A stretch of 64,000 bases of DNA from Hwangdonia seohaensis (GCF_031932625.1 NZ_JAVSCK010000003.1:62001-126000), one strand, 5' to 3'; positions 25,359-34,084 are shown, counted from the first letter of the stretch. Made by a program: numbers and translations. The notes: generated by a model not told the origin, from the sequence alone.

Positions 25359-25379
25359 ACAATTAAAACGAAGAACAAT

Positions 25380-26372
25380 ATGGCAGTATTTAATTTTCAA
25401 AAGCCTGATAAGGTAATCATGATTGATTCTACTGATTTCGAAGGAAAATTCGAATTCAGACCACTAGAACCTGGTTACGGATTAACAGTTGGTAATGCAT
25501 TAAGAAGAGTTTTATTATCTTCTTTAGAAGGATTTGCTATTACATCGGTTAGGATAGAAGGTGTAGATCATGAGTTTTCAGCAATCGCTGGAGTGGTTGA
25601 AGATGTAACGGAAATCATCTTAAACCTAAAACAAGTTCGTTTTAAAAGACAGATTGAAGATATTGATAACGAATCAATTTCAATTTCAATTTCTGGACAA
25701 GAACAAATTACAGCTGGCGATTTCCAAAAATTCATCTCAGGATTCCAAGTGTTAAATACAGAGTTGGTTATCTGTAACTTAGATCCTAAGGTTAACTTTA
25801 ACATGGAAATTACAATTGAAAAAGGTAGAGGTTACGTGCCTGCCGAAGAAAATAAAAAGTCTTCTGCACCAATAGGCACCATCTTTACAGATTCAATTTA
25901 CACACCAATAAAAAACGTAAAGTACAGTATTGAGAACTACCGTGTTGAGCAAAAAACCGATTACGAAAAATTGGTTTTTGAAATCATTACCGATGGTTCA
26001 ATTACACCACAAGATGCTTTAACCGAAGGCGCTAAAACGTTAATTCACCACTTCATGTTATTCTCTGATGAGCGTATCACGCTTGAAGCTGATGAAATTG
26101 CACAAACCGAAACGTATGATGAAGAATCATTACACATGCGTCAGTTGTTAAAAACGAAATTGATCGATATGGATTTATCGGTACGTGCACTTAACTGTTT
26201 AAAAGCTGCAGAGGTTGATACTTTAGGCGACTTGGTATCATTTAACAAAAACGATTTAATGAAGTTCCGTAACTTTGGTAAAAAATCATTAACAGAGCTT
26301 GAAGAGCTTGTAAACGTTAAAGGTTTAAACTTCGGAATGGACTTATCAAAATACAAATTAGATAAAGATTAA
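25380..26372 (+). CDS. rpoA: DNA-directed RNA polymerase alpha subunit
   Basis: Alpha (330 aa) dimerises to nucleate RNA polymerase and contacts activators and UP elements. The start at 25380 (MAVFNFQKPDKVIM) is chosen. A longer in-frame reading from 25305 would add 25 residues that are just the translated leader hairpin. The N-terminal domain has RPLEPGYGLTVGNALRRVLL and the C-terminal domain (about 250-320) has LSVRALNCLKAAEVDTLGDL and KFRNFGKKSLTELEE. rplQ follows after 59 nt. Confidence 0.97.
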   Translation: MAVFNFQKPDKVIMIDSTDFEGKFEFRPLEPGYGLTVGNALRRVLLSSLEGFAITSVRIEGVDHEFSAIAGVVEDVTEIILNLKQVRFKRQIEDIDNESISISISGQEQITAGDFQKFISGFQVLNTELVICNLDPKVNFNMEITIEKGRGYVPAEENKKSSAPIGTIFTDSIYTPIKNVKYSIENYRVEQKTDYEKLVFEIITDGSITPQDALTEGAKTLIHHFMLFSDERITLEADEIAQTETYDEESLHMRQLLKTKLIDMDLSVRALNCLKAAEVDTLGDLVSFNKNDLMKFRNFGKKSLTELEELVNVKGLNFGMDLSKYKLDKD

Positions 26373-26431
26373 TTAATCATATTTTGCTCCTCGCTAGTCG
26401 AGTATGGTAGCAAGATGATAAAACAAATGTC

Positions 26432-26908
26432 ATGAGACACGGAAAAAAAATCAATCACTTAGGCAGAAAAACTGCACACAGAAAATCAATGTTGGCAAAT
26501 ATGGCTTGCTCTTTAATCGAGCATAAGCGTATTAACACAACAGTAGCTAAAGCAAAAGCATTAAAGCAATTTGTTGAGCCCATGATTACTAAATCTAAAG
26601 AAGATACAACACATAACAGACGTATTGTTATGGCTCGCTTAAGACAAAAAGACGCTGTAGCGGAATTGTTTAGAGATGTAGCGACTAAGGTTGGTGACAG
26701 ACCGGGAGGTTACACAAGAATTATAAAGCTTGGTAATCGTTTAGGTGATAATGCTGATATGGCTATGATTGAACTTGTAGATTATAACGAAATTTATAAC
26801 GCTGGCAAGAAAGAGAAGAAAACAACTCGTAGAAGCAGAAGAGGAGGTTCAAAACCTGTTGTTGCTCCAGTTGCAGAAAATAAAACAACAAACGAGGAAG
26901 AAGAATAA
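26432..26908 (+). CDS. rplQ: 50S ribosomal protein L17
   Basis: L17 lies near the tunnel exit. The 158-aa protein starts MRHGKKINHLGRKTAHRKSM and contains ERINTTVAKAK-like and PGGYTRIIKLGNRLGDNADM signatures. It has a longer charged C-terminal tail (KKTTRRSRRGG and an acidic end) than enterobacterial L17, as is usual in Bacteroidota. It is the last gene of the ribosomal region and a strong terminator follows. Confidence 0.97.
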   Translation: MRHGKKINHLGRKTAHRKSMLANMACSLIEHKRINTTVAKAKALKQFVEPMITKSKEDTTHNRRIVMARLRQKDAVAELFRDVATKVGDRPGGYTRIIKLGNRLGDNADMAMIELVDYNEIYNAGKKEKKTTRRSRRGGSKPVVAPVAENKTTNEEEE

Positions 26909-26931
26909 ATGTTAATAAGCATTTTAAATAT

Positions 26932-26965
26932 AAAGGATAAACTATTTTAGTTTATCCTTTTTTTT
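26932..26965 (+). terminator. intrinsic terminator after rplQ
   Basis: AAAGGATAAACTA (26932-26944) pairs perfectly with TAGTTTATCCTTT (26948-26960) around TTT. Eight T span 26958-26965. It closes the alpha-operon segment. Confidence 0.88.
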
Positions 26966-26986
26966 ATGCAATTTTGTAAAACCCTG

Positions 26987-27004
26987 TTTCCGCGCAGGCG
27001 GAAA
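26987..27004. repeat. small dispersed palindrome (TTTCCGC-GCAG-GCGGAAA)
   Basis: A perfect 7-bp hairpin lies between rplQ and carA, 21 nt before the carA start. A related sequence (ttctgcgaaggcagga) is at 40445-40460 before the guanylyltransferase gene. From memory, such small GC-rich palindromes are dispersed in flavobacterial genomes. Confidence 0.5.
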
Positions 27005-27025
27005 TCTTATGAATTTAAGTATTAG

Positions 27026-28129
27026 ATGAAATATCAAAAAAGACAAAAAGCCATCGTACTTCTGGCCGATGGTACTATTTTTTACGGTAAAGCTGTAGGT
27101 AACAAACAAGGCACTGCATTTGGCGAAGTATGTTTTAATACGGGCATGACGGGCTATCAAGAAATTTTTACAGACCCGTCGTACTACGGTCAGCTTATGG
27201 TGGCCACTAATGCGCATATTGGCAACTATGGCACGAATAAAGATGAAGTAGAATCCGACTCCATAAAAATTGCAGGTTTAATCGTAAAAAACTTTAGTTA
27301 CGAATACTCAAGGGACATCGCAGATAAATCGTTGGAAGAATTTTTAGACGACAATAATTTACTGGCTATTTCAGATGTAGACACCAGAGCTTTGGTGAGT
27401 TATATTAGAGACCACGGCGCTATGAACGCTGTTATTTCAACAGAGGTTGATAATATTGAAGGCTTAAAAAAGCAGTTGAGTGAAGTGCCCGAAATGAACG
27501 GACTGGAACTGGCATCAAAAGTATCCACTAAAGAACCTTATTATTTTGGTGATGAAAACGCCACATATAAAGTAGCGGCTTTGGATATTGGAATTAAAAA
27601 GAATATTCTCAGAAACATTGCCAAACGCGATGCATACATAAAAGTATTTCCGTACAATGCAAAGTTTGAAGATTTAGAAGCCTTTAAACCCGACGGATAT
27701 TTCTTGTCAAACGGCCCTGGAGATCCCGAGCCATTGGTTGAAGCCCAAGAAGTCGCTAAAGAAATCATTAAAAGGGATTTGCCGCTTTTCGGCATCTGTT
27801 TGGGGCATCAAGTTATTGCCTTGGCAAATGGCGTATCTACTTATAAAATGCACAATGGGCATCGAGGTATTAATCACCCGGTAAAAAACCTAAAAACAGG
27901 AAAGGGCGAAATAACGTCGCAAAACCACGGATTTGCAGTAAACCGGGAAGAGGCCGAAGCAAACCCAGATTTGGAAATAACCCATGTGCACTTAAACGAC
28001 CATACGGTTGCTGGTTTGGCCATGAAAAACAAAAACTGTTTTTCGGTACAGTACCATCCCGAAGCCAGTCCTGGGCCACATGACTCATCCTATCTTTTCG
28101 ATCAGTTTATCGAAAACATAAAGAAATAA
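27026..28129 (+). CDS. carA: carbamoyl-phosphate synthase small (glutaminase) subunit
   Basis: CarA hydrolyses glutamine to supply ammonia to CarB for carbamoyl phosphate, used in pyrimidine and arginine synthesis. The 367-aa protein has the CarA-specific N-domain (LADGTIFYGKAVG, FNTGMTGYQEIFTDPSY) and a class I glutamine amidotransferase domain. The nucleophile Cys is in LFGICLGHQVIA, and the His-Glu pair is in VQYHPEASPGPHDS. SNGPGDPEP is also typical. No carB is in the window. A 16-bp hairpin follows. Confidence 0.97.
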   Translation: MKYQKRQKAIVLLADGTIFYGKAVGNKQGTAFGEVCFNTGMTGYQEIFTDPSYYGQLMVATNAHIGNYGTNKDEVESDSIKIAGLIVKNFSYEYSRDIADKSLEEFLDDNNLLAISDVDTRALVSYIRDHGAMNAVISTEVDNIEGLKKQLSEVPEMNGLELASKVSTKEPYYFGDENATYKVAALDIGIKKNILRNIAKRDAYIKVFPYNAKFEDLEAFKPDGYFLSNGPGDPEPLVEAQEVAKEIIKRDLPLFGICLGHQVIALANGVSTYKMHNGHRGINHPVKNLKTGKGEITSQNHGFAVNREEAEANPDLEITHVHLNDHTVAGLAMKNKNCFSVQYHPEASPGPHDSSYLFDQFIENIKK

Positions 28130-28136
28130 AACCTAG

Positions 28137-28174
28137 ATAAACCCCAAAAACAAAACGCTGTTTTTGGGGTTTAT
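28137..28174. terminator. 16-bp hairpin after carA
   Basis: ATAAACCCCAAAAACA (28137-28152) pairs perfectly with TGTTTTTGGGGTTTAT (28159-28174). No clear T run follows on the plus strand, so it may act as a terminator or as an RNA 3'-end stabiliser. Confidence 0.65.
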
Positions 28175-28189
28175 TATAAGTGAATTCCC

Positions 28190-28254
28190 CGATGTTTAAC
28201 ATCGCGGTTTCATTTGTCCCGAAGCATCGGGAGCCTTTCCCGTAAATACGGGAA
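28190..28254. repeat. cluster of three small palindromes between carA and eno
   Basis: CGATGTT/AACATCG (28190-28204), TCCCGA-AGCA-TCGGGA (28217-28232) and TTCCCGTA-AA-TACGGGAA (28237-28254) stand in a row within 65 nt. They are too far from eno to be its core promoter. Confidence 0.55.
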
Positions 28255-28326
28255 TCCACTAAAACGTTATAGATGTAATTTTGTGAAATTCTTCAAAAAC
28301 ATCTAAAATAAGACGATATTTAAACG

Positions 28327-28334
28327 TAAATTTG
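28327..28334 (+). promoter_or_regulatory. -7 box before eno
   Basis: TAaaTTTG matches the TAnnTTTG consensus 31 nt before the eno ATG. No -33 TTTG is found at normal spacing. Confidence 0.42.
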
Positions 28335-28365
28335 AAATAGTTAAACGATTAAAAGTAAACCAATT

Positions 28366-29658
28366 ATGAGTATAATAATTAATATCCACGCAAGACAAAT
28401 TCTAGATTCTAGAGGAAATCCAACAGTAGAAGTTGATGTAGTAACAGAAAATAACATATTAGGTAGAGCTGCCGTACCTTCAGGCGCATCAACCGGAGAG
28501 CACGAAGCAGTTGAGTTACGTGATGGCGGAAATACTTATATGGGTAAAGGTGTTTTAAAAGCGGTTGAAAACGTGAATACCAGTATTGCTGAAGAGCTTA
28601 TAGGGGTTTCGGTTTTTGAGCAAAACCTTATTGATAAAATAATGATTGATTTAGATGGTACACCAAACAAATCTAAATTAGGCGCTAATGCTATTTTAGG
28701 CGTGTCTTTGGCGGTTGCAAAAGCTGCTGCCAACGAATTGAATATGCCTTTGTATCGTTATGTGGGCGGGGTTTCTGCAAACACCTTGCCTTTGCCAATG
28801 ATGAATATCATTAACGGTGGATCGCATAGTGATGCACCCATTGCATTTCAAGAGTTTATGATTATGCCGGTAAAAGCTAAAAGCTTTTCACATGCGATGC
28901 AAATGGGAACCGAGATTTTCCATAACCTTAAAAAAGTATTGCACGACAGAAATTTAAGTACGGCCGTAGGCGATGAAGGTGGATTTGCACCAAACTTACC
29001 GGGAGGGACTGAAGATGCTTTGGATACAATCGCAAAAGCGGTTGAAAACGCGGGTTATAAATTTGGAGACGAAGTAAAAATCGCTTTAGATTGTGCCGCT
29101 GCTGAGTTTTACGAAAACGGACAATACGATTATAAAAAGTTTGAAGGCGATTCGGGTGTTGTAAGAACATCAAAAGAACAAGCTGAATACTTAGCTGAAT
29201 TAGCTTCTAAATACCCAATCATCTCAATTGAAGATGGTATGGACGAAAACGATTGGGATGGCTGGAAACACTTAACCGATTTGGTTGGAGATACAGTGCA
29301 ATTGGTAGGCGACGATTTATTTGTAACCAACGTAGAGCGTTTATCAAGAGGTATAAATGAAGGCATAGCCAATTCAATCCTTATTAAGGTAAACCAAATT
29401 GGTACTTTAACCGAAACCATTGCAGCCGTTAATATGGCCCATAATGCAGGTTACACTTCGGTAATGTCCCACCGTTCTGGAGAGACTGAAGATAATACCA
29501 TTGCAGATTTGGCCGTAGCTTTAAATACGGGGCAAATTAAAACAGGTTCGGCATCGCGTAGCGATCGTATGGCAAAATACAATCAATTACTTCGTATAGA
29601 AGAAGAGTTGGGCGAAGTTGCGTATTTTCCTCAAGAAAAGGCTTTTAAAATAAAATAA
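28366..29658 (+). CDS. eno: enolase
   Basis: Enolase converts 2-phosphoglycerate to phosphoenolpyruvate in glycolysis and also works in gluconeogenesis. The 430-aa protein has HARQILDSRGNPTVEVDV, the loop PSGASTGEHEAVELRD, the metal ligand region SIEDGMDENDWDGW and LVGDDLFVTN, and the signature ILIKVNQIGTLTETIAAV with SHRSGETEDN. All are complete. It is followed by a strong terminator, so it is probably a single-gene unit. Confidence 0.98.
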   Translation: MSIIINIHARQILDSRGNPTVEVDVVTENNILGRAAVPSGASTGEHEAVELRDGGNTYMGKGVLKAVENVNTSIAEELIGVSVFEQNLIDKIMIDLDGTPNKSKLGANAILGVSLAVAKAAANELNMPLYRYVGGVSANTLPLPMMNIINGGSHSDAPIAFQEFMIMPVKAKSFSHAMQMGTEIFHNLKKVLHDRNLSTAVGDEGGFAPNLPGGTEDALDTIAKAVENAGYKFGDEVKIALDCAAAEFYENGQYDYKKFEGDSGVVRTSKEQAEYLAELASKYPIISIEDGMDENDWDGWKHLTDLVGDTVQLVGDDLFVTNVERLSRGINEGIANSILIKVNQIGTLTETIAAVNMAHNAGYTSVMSHRSGETEDNTIADLAVALNTGQIKTGSASRSDRMAKYNQLLRIEEELGEVAYFPQEKAFKIK

Positions 29659-29676
29659 ATACAATTTAAATATTTT

Positions 29677-29715
29677 AAAAGGGCGGTTATTATTTTTAAT
29701 AACCGCCCTTTTTTT
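29677..29715 (+). terminator. intrinsic terminator after eno
   Basis: GGGCGGTTATTA (29681-29692) pairs with TAATAACCGCCC (29697-29708), flanked by AAAA and TTTT. The T run extends to 29715. Confidence 0.9.
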
Positions 29716-29841
29716 GTTGCCATCAATTTTAATAATTCCCATATCAGCGAAATCGTTTGCAATAAGCTTTAAAAATAAGGAGATATTTTGTAAATTCGTG
29801 GAGTCGGTTTCGATTACAATTCAATAAGAAAAATTTACTAT

Positions 29842-31128
29842 ATGTCAGATAAAGCTACGTTAGAAATTAACGGTAATAAACACGAATTCCCAATTGTTAT
29901 TGGAACAGAAAATGAAGTTGCAATAGATATTGAAACATTACGAAATACAACGGGTGGAGTAATCACATTAGATCCGGGTTATAAAAATACAGGAAGTTGT
30001 GAAAGCGCAATTACCTTTCTAGATGGCGAAAAAGGCATTTTAAGATATAGAGGATATGCCATTGAAGAATTGGCCGAAAAAGCAAGCTTTTTAGAAGTAT
30101 CGTATCTTTTGATATTTGGAGAATTGCCAACAAAAGAGCAATTGGATAAGTTTAGAAACGATATTAGGTCGCATTCTGTTGTCGATGATGATATTAAAAA
30201 GATTTTAGATGCATTTCCAAAATCGGCACACCCCATGGGTGTTTTGTCTTCGTTAACCAGTGCACTTACAGCATTTTACCCATCTTCTGTAGATGTAAAT
30301 TCAGAAGAACAAATGTACAATGCTATCGTTAGGATAATGGCGAAATTCCCGGTATTGGTGGCTTGGACTTTACGTAAAAAAAATGGCTTGCCTTTAGATT
30401 ATGGGAGCAATAAATTGGGCTACGTAGAGAATTTATTGAAGATGATGTTTAAAAGCCCAAGTGATGACTACGAACAAAACCCAATTTTGGTTAACGCATT
30501 AGACAAACTTTTAATTTTACATGCCGATCATGAGCAAAACTGTTCAACCTCAACCGTAAGGATTGCAGGGTCATCCCATGTAGGTTTATTTGTGTCGCTG
30601 GCCTCTGGTATTTCGGCACTATGGGGACCACTTCATGGCGGTGCAAACCAAGCCGTTTTAGAAATGCTTGAAGCCATAAGGGCAGATGGTGGAGATACTA
30701 AAAAATACATGGCGAAAGCCAAAGATAAAAACGACCCTTTCCGTTTAATGGGCTTTGGGCACAGGGTTTACAAAAATTTTGACCCAAGAGCACTTATAAT
30801 TAAACAAGCGGCCAACGAAGTTTTAGCCGATTTGGGAATAGACGATCCAATTTTGGACATCGCCAAAGGTTTAGCCAAAGAAGCCTTGGAAGATCCGTAT
30901 TTTGTGGAGAGAAAGCTGTATCCAAACGTCGATTTTTACTCCGGTATTATTTATAGGGCTATGGGCATTCCAGTAGAAATGTTTACGGTTATGTTTGCCA
31001 TGGGACGTTTACCGGGTTGGATTGCACAATGGCGCGAAATGCGATTGAGAAAAGAGCCCATTGGCAGGCCAAGGCAATTGTATATTGGCGAAACGCACAG
31101 GCCTTTTAAAACTATTGATAACAGATAG
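29842..31128 (+). CDS. gltA: citrate synthase (type II)
   Basis: This enzyme condenses acetyl-CoA with oxaloacetate to start the TCA cycle. The 428-aa length is that of the large hexameric bacterial type. Seen are the beta-rich N-terminus, FLDGEKGILRYRGYAIEELA, the active-site His segments LFVSLASGISALWGPLHGGA and GFGHRVYKNFDPRA, and the catalytic Asp in PNVDFYSGI. The gene is monocistronic by its terminator (31150-31189). Confidence 0.98.
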   Translation: MSDKATLEINGNKHEFPIVIGTENEVAIDIETLRNTTGGVITLDPGYKNTGSCESAITFLDGEKGILRYRGYAIEELAEKASFLEVSYLLIFGELPTKEQLDKFRNDIRSHSVVDDDIKKILDAFPKSAHPMGVLSSLTSALTAFYPSSVDVNSEEQMYNAIVRIMAKFPVLVAWTLRKKNGLPLDYGSNKLGYVENLLKMMFKSPSDDYEQNPILVNALDKLLILHADHEQNCSTSTVRIAGSSHVGLFVSLASGISALWGPLHGGANQAVLEMLEAIRADGGDTKKYMAKAKDKNDPFRLMGFGHRVYKNFDPRALIIKQAANEVLADLGIDDPILDIAKGLAKEALEDPYFVERKLYPNVDFYSGIIYRAMGIPVEMFTVMFAMGRLPGWIAQWREMRLRKEPIGRPRQLYIGETHRPFKTIDNR

Positions 31129-31149
31129 ATACACATATTTTATTACATT

Positions 31150-31189
31150 AAAGCTTCATAATTTTTTATGGAGCTTTTTTGTTTTTTTT
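31150..31189 (+). terminator. intrinsic terminator after gltA
   Basis: AAAGCTTCATAA (31150-31161) pairs with TTATGGAGCTTT (31166-31177) with one wobble. T runs at 31175-31180 and 31182-31189 follow. Confidence 0.85.
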
Positions 31190-31250
31190 GAAGAATAGAT
31201 AATAGAATAATATTTTTGATGGGAATATCGAAAAAAAAGAATATATTTTT

Positions 31251-31258
31251 TACGTTTG
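31251..31258 (+). promoter_or_regulatory. -7 box only 4 nt before the DDAH-like start
   Basis: TAcgTTTG is an exact consensus match. The start codon begins at 31263, so the transcript start expected a few bases after the box would be at or next to the ATG. This suggests a leaderless mRNA. Confidence 0.5.
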
Positions 31259-31262
31259 CATC

Positions 31263-32177
31263 ATGTTGAAACTGAATATTAAAAATGAAACCTCTCGATT
31301 GCACGCCGTTGTTTTAGGAACGGCAGAAAGCAACGGGCCAACACCTAAAGTTGAGGATTGTTACGACCCTAAAAGCATCGAGCATGTTTTGGCGGGCACC
31401 TATCCCAAGGAAGCTGATATGCTTAAGGAAATGGAAGCTGTAGCTGCCGTTTTTAAAAAATACGACGTACAGGTATACCGACCAAAAGTCATAAAAAACT
31501 GCAATCAAATATTCTCGCGCGATATCGCCTTTGTTATTGAAGATAAAATGATACGCGCCAATATTCTTCCAAATCGGGAAGAGGAAGTACACGCCATTGA
31601 TTATATCTGGGATCAAGTTCCGGAAAAAAACAGAATCATTTTACCCGAAGCATGCCATGTGGAAGGTGGCGATGTTATGCCTTGGAACGACTATATTTTT
31701 ATAGGCACGTATTCGGGTGCCGATTACCCGGATTATATCACGGCCCGCACCAATACGGATGCTGTAACGACGATACAAGAATTGTTTCCAAACAAGATGG
31801 TGAAGTCTTTCGAACTCAGAAAATCAAATACCAATCCCAAAGAAAACGCATTGCATTTAGATTGCTGTTTTCAGCCCATTGGAACCAATAAAGCCATTTT
31901 ACATAAAAACGGGTTTTTAGTAGAAAGCGAATACGAATGGTTATTGAATTTTTTCGGAAAAGAAAATGTGTTTGAAATTACCAAAGACGAAATGTACCAC
32001 ATGAACAGTAACGTGTTTTCAATTTCTGAAAAGGTTATTATTTCCGAACAAAACTTTACCCGATTAAATACCTGGTTGCGCCAACAAGGGTTTACGGTTG
32101 AAGAAGTCCCCTATGCCGAAATAGCAAAACAGGAAGGTCTACTGCGATGCTCTACATTGCCTTTAATTCGGGATTGA
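31263..32177 (+). CDS. dimethylargininase-like amidino hydrolase (DDAH family)
   Basis: This pentein-fold hydrolase probably converts methylated arginine or arginine to citrulline. The 304-aa protein carries the guanidine-modifying catalytic set: the acidic residues and His region in CHVEGGDVMPW, the catalytic His in NALHLDCCFQPI, and the nucleophile Cys near the C-terminus in LLRCSTLPLIRD. Length fits DDAH/arginine-deiminase-like stand-alone enzymes. From memory, citrate synthase, this gene and CtlX are adjacent in many Flavobacteriaceae; here a serine hydrolase gene separates the last two. Substrate is not proven by sequence alone. Confidence 0.85.
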   Translation: MLKLNIKNETSRLHAVVLGTAESNGPTPKVEDCYDPKSIEHVLAGTYPKEADMLKEMEAVAAVFKKYDVQVYRPKVIKNCNQIFSRDIAFVIEDKMIRANILPNREEEVHAIDYIWDQVPEKNRIILPEACHVEGGDVMPWNDYIFIGTYSGADYPDYITARTNTDAVTTIQELFPNKMVKSFELRKSNTNPKENALHLDCCFQPIGTNKAILHKNGFLVESEYEWLLNFFGKENVFEITKDEMYHMNSNVFSISEKVIISEQNFTRLNTWLRQQGFTVEEVPYAEIAKQEGLLRCSTLPLIRD

Positions 32178-32225
32178 ATTTTTGAAATGTTCGTTTAACG
32201 CTTGAGCTTTGAACAGTAAGGGGGC

Positions 32226-32243
32226 AAACTAGCGTTTGTTTTC
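32226..32243 (+). repeat. short copy of dispersed repeat, left of the serine hydrolase
   Basis: The 18 nt aaactagcgtttgttttc match 52425-52442 at 17 of 18 positions. A related longer copy is at 33977-34029 on the other side of the hydrolase gene. Confidence 0.5.
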
Positions 32244-32256
32244 CGCCACGCACATA

Positions 32257-32331
32257 GCAAAATCTTTGTGTTTTATTTATTCTTTTTTTTGTTCTAAAGC
32301 AATCCCGACGGTTCGTGACAAAAGATTTTGC
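32257..32331. repeat. 11-bp inverted repeat with 53-nt loop
   Basis: GCAAAATCTTT (32257-32267) and AAAGATTTTGC (32321-32331) are exact inverted copies. They fill most of the 296-nt gap before the serine hydrolase gene. No ORF or terminator T run is associated. Confidence 0.5.
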
Positions 32332-32473
32332 GGTCTTCATAAAAATACACAAACCTTTCGATTTAGCACGAAGCTCGTATTGTTTATAGGTTGTGTTACA
32401 GGACGTTATTCTTTTTTATCATAAGGTAGACAATTAATGCCATATAGTTTCGCTATCTTTAATAAAAATAAAA

Positions 32474-33787
32474 ATGACAATAAACTCGAAAGCCAGCTAT
32501 CAAGCAATTCAACTGTTAATTATGTTCTGCTTTTCATTTCTCAGCTCACAAACCAGCGCCCAATATAGTGAAGCAAAAAGTATTAATGAAAAGCTTGATG
32601 AGATACGCAACAATCCATTTGATATGCCGTTCGAGCGAAGTGATATTAATCTCCTTAATTGGCAGTATTGGCCTTATAGTCGTTATGCAAGTCATCACCC
32701 ACGAGAGTTTATACCAATGGCTACCATCCATGCTGACCCTGAAGCAGCAGCACTTGAAGAAATAAAAAATGATCCATTCAATCTCATGGAGTTAAAAGTT
32801 TCTGTTGATACAGAAAAAGATGTTCTATTGCCAGACCTTCTGAAGTCAATACAAATGAAAGGTTTTGCTGTAATGCATGCGGGAAAATTAGTTTTTGAAA
32901 CCTACGACCAAGGCATGCAAAAACATGATATTCAAATTTTACAATCTAGTTCAAAAACGTTCACCGGTATGTTAATCCATAAGTTAGCAAGCGAGGGCTT
33001 ATTAGATTTAGGCGCTAATGTGATTGAATATTTACCTGACTTGAATGCCGATGTTTTTAAAGGTTCTACGCTGCAAAATATACTTGATATGGAAGTGGGT
33101 TTTCCTAACTTTGGTAGTTACCACAACGCATATGATTTTGGCTTTATGAGTGAAGTTCATATGGGCCTAAAGCCAAAGGCGCTAGGTGTTGAACATCGTT
33201 CAACTTTGTCATTTATTCAGCAGTTTCAAAAACCATCTTTCGTTGCGGGCAACAAATTTTCATATAATGATATGAATACTCAGGTCTTGGCTATGGTTGC
33301 TGAACAGGTCACAGGTAAGCAATATGCCCAGTTGATAGAAGAAAATTTCTGGCGCCCCTTACAAGCCCGTTATGATGCAGCTGTTTCAATTGATGAAGAC
33401 GGCAATGCAGGCGCTAGCTGGGGTATGGCAATAACATTAAGGGATGCTGCTAGATTTGGCCAAATGATGTTAAATAGAGGCAGTTTTAAAGGTAAGAGGG
33501 TAATCCCTGAGGGTTATTTTGAATCAACTTTTGACCAACCACCTACAGAGCCCCTATCGCCTTATTTTGTACTTGGACAACAAGAGGATTACAGAAATCA
33601 AGTCTGGATGCTGCGAGACGATGGGTTGATGCATACGATAGGTTCATTTGGCCAGTTTATTTTTGCGGATTACAAGAACGAAATCGCCATAGTTTTCATG
33701 GCAAATTGGAAGCATACCAGTCACTTAGAAAGCAAAGAGCATTTGCTGCGAATTGTCCGTGCAATAGGCAAACAGATAAATCGTTAA
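32474..33787 (+). CDS. serine hydrolase, beta-lactamase (class C/6-aminohexanoate-dimer hydrolase) fold
   Basis: This secreted or periplasmic serine hydrolase has 437 aa and a signal peptide ending near SSQTSAQ. The active-site SxxK is SSSK (about residue 156, in LQSSSKTFTGMLIHKLASEG). The Tyr of the YxN motif is SYND (in GNKFSYNDMNTQVLAMV), and a HTIGSFGQ segment stands in for the third box. The substrate is unknown; family members hydrolyse amide or ester bonds. The protein style (His-, Gln- and Ala-rich, less Lys/Asn) differs from its neighbours and resembles gammaproteobacterial proteins. It interrupts the DDAH-CtlX pair and is flanked by related repeats, so transfer is suspected (inference). 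A near-consensus -7 box TAtcTTTa is at 32454. Confidence 0.82.
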   Translation: MTINSKASYQAIQLLIMFCFSFLSSQTSAQYSEAKSINEKLDEIRNNPFDMPFERSDINLLNWQYWPYSRYASHHPREFIPMATIHADPEAAALEEIKNDPFNLMELKVSVDTEKDVLLPDLLKSIQMKGFAVMHAGKLVFETYDQGMQKHDIQILQSSSKTFTGMLIHKLASEGLLDLGANVIEYLPDLNADVFKGSTLQNILDMEVGFPNFGSYHNAYDFGFMSEVHMGLKPKALGVEHRSTLSFIQQFQKPSFVAGNKFSYNDMNTQVLAMVAEQVTGKQYAQLIEENFWRPLQARYDAAVSIDEDGNAGASWGMAITLRDAARFGQMMLNRGSFKGKRVIPEGYFESTFDQPPTEPLSPYFVLGQQEDYRNQVWMLRDDGLMHTIGSFGQFIFADYKNEIAIVFMANWKHTSHLESKEHLLRIVRAIGKQINR

Positions 33788-33976
33788 CCATTTTATTGAT
33801 ACATGCTCTATAGCAGGGTTTTCACCGCTTTATTAAGTTCTATTTTTTCTTTGTTCTTACCTTAAGAAAAAAGAGATACGAATAAGAAATACTAATTGCT
33901 CTGATGTAATTTAGTGTTTTTTTAATGACCTGTAATGCAAAGATAAAGTTCCGTTTTAATGAACTTTATCGGTTGT

Positions 33977-34029
33977 TAAACGAAGGTGTCGTTTTTTTTC
34001 TGACAAAATCCAGTTTTTTTGGTGGCTTA
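33977..34029 (+). repeat. ~53-bp dispersed repeat, right of the serine hydrolase
   Basis: It aligns with 52419-52472 at about 75% identity, including an exact 18-nt core cgttttttttctgacaaa. It is the right edge of the suspected serine-hydrolase insertion. Confidence 0.6.
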
Positions 34030-34084
34030 AATATTATTCAAATGGTATACTATAATGTAAAATAGTTATACTTTTACAACGAAA

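Noticed and set aside
25305..25379. Longer RpoA start with 25 extra residues
   Set aside because: The extra codons are the nested leader hairpin; the family N-terminus begins at 25380.
12716..26908. Missing adk or map gene in the spc operon
   Set aside because: Their absence between secY and infA is normal for many Bacteroidota and is not a deletion.
32178..32473. tRNA or other structured RNA gene in the gap before the serine hydrolase
   Set aside because: The 11-bp inverted repeat does not fit a cloverleaf, and no TPsiC-like GGTTCGA/CCA pattern was found here or in other gaps.
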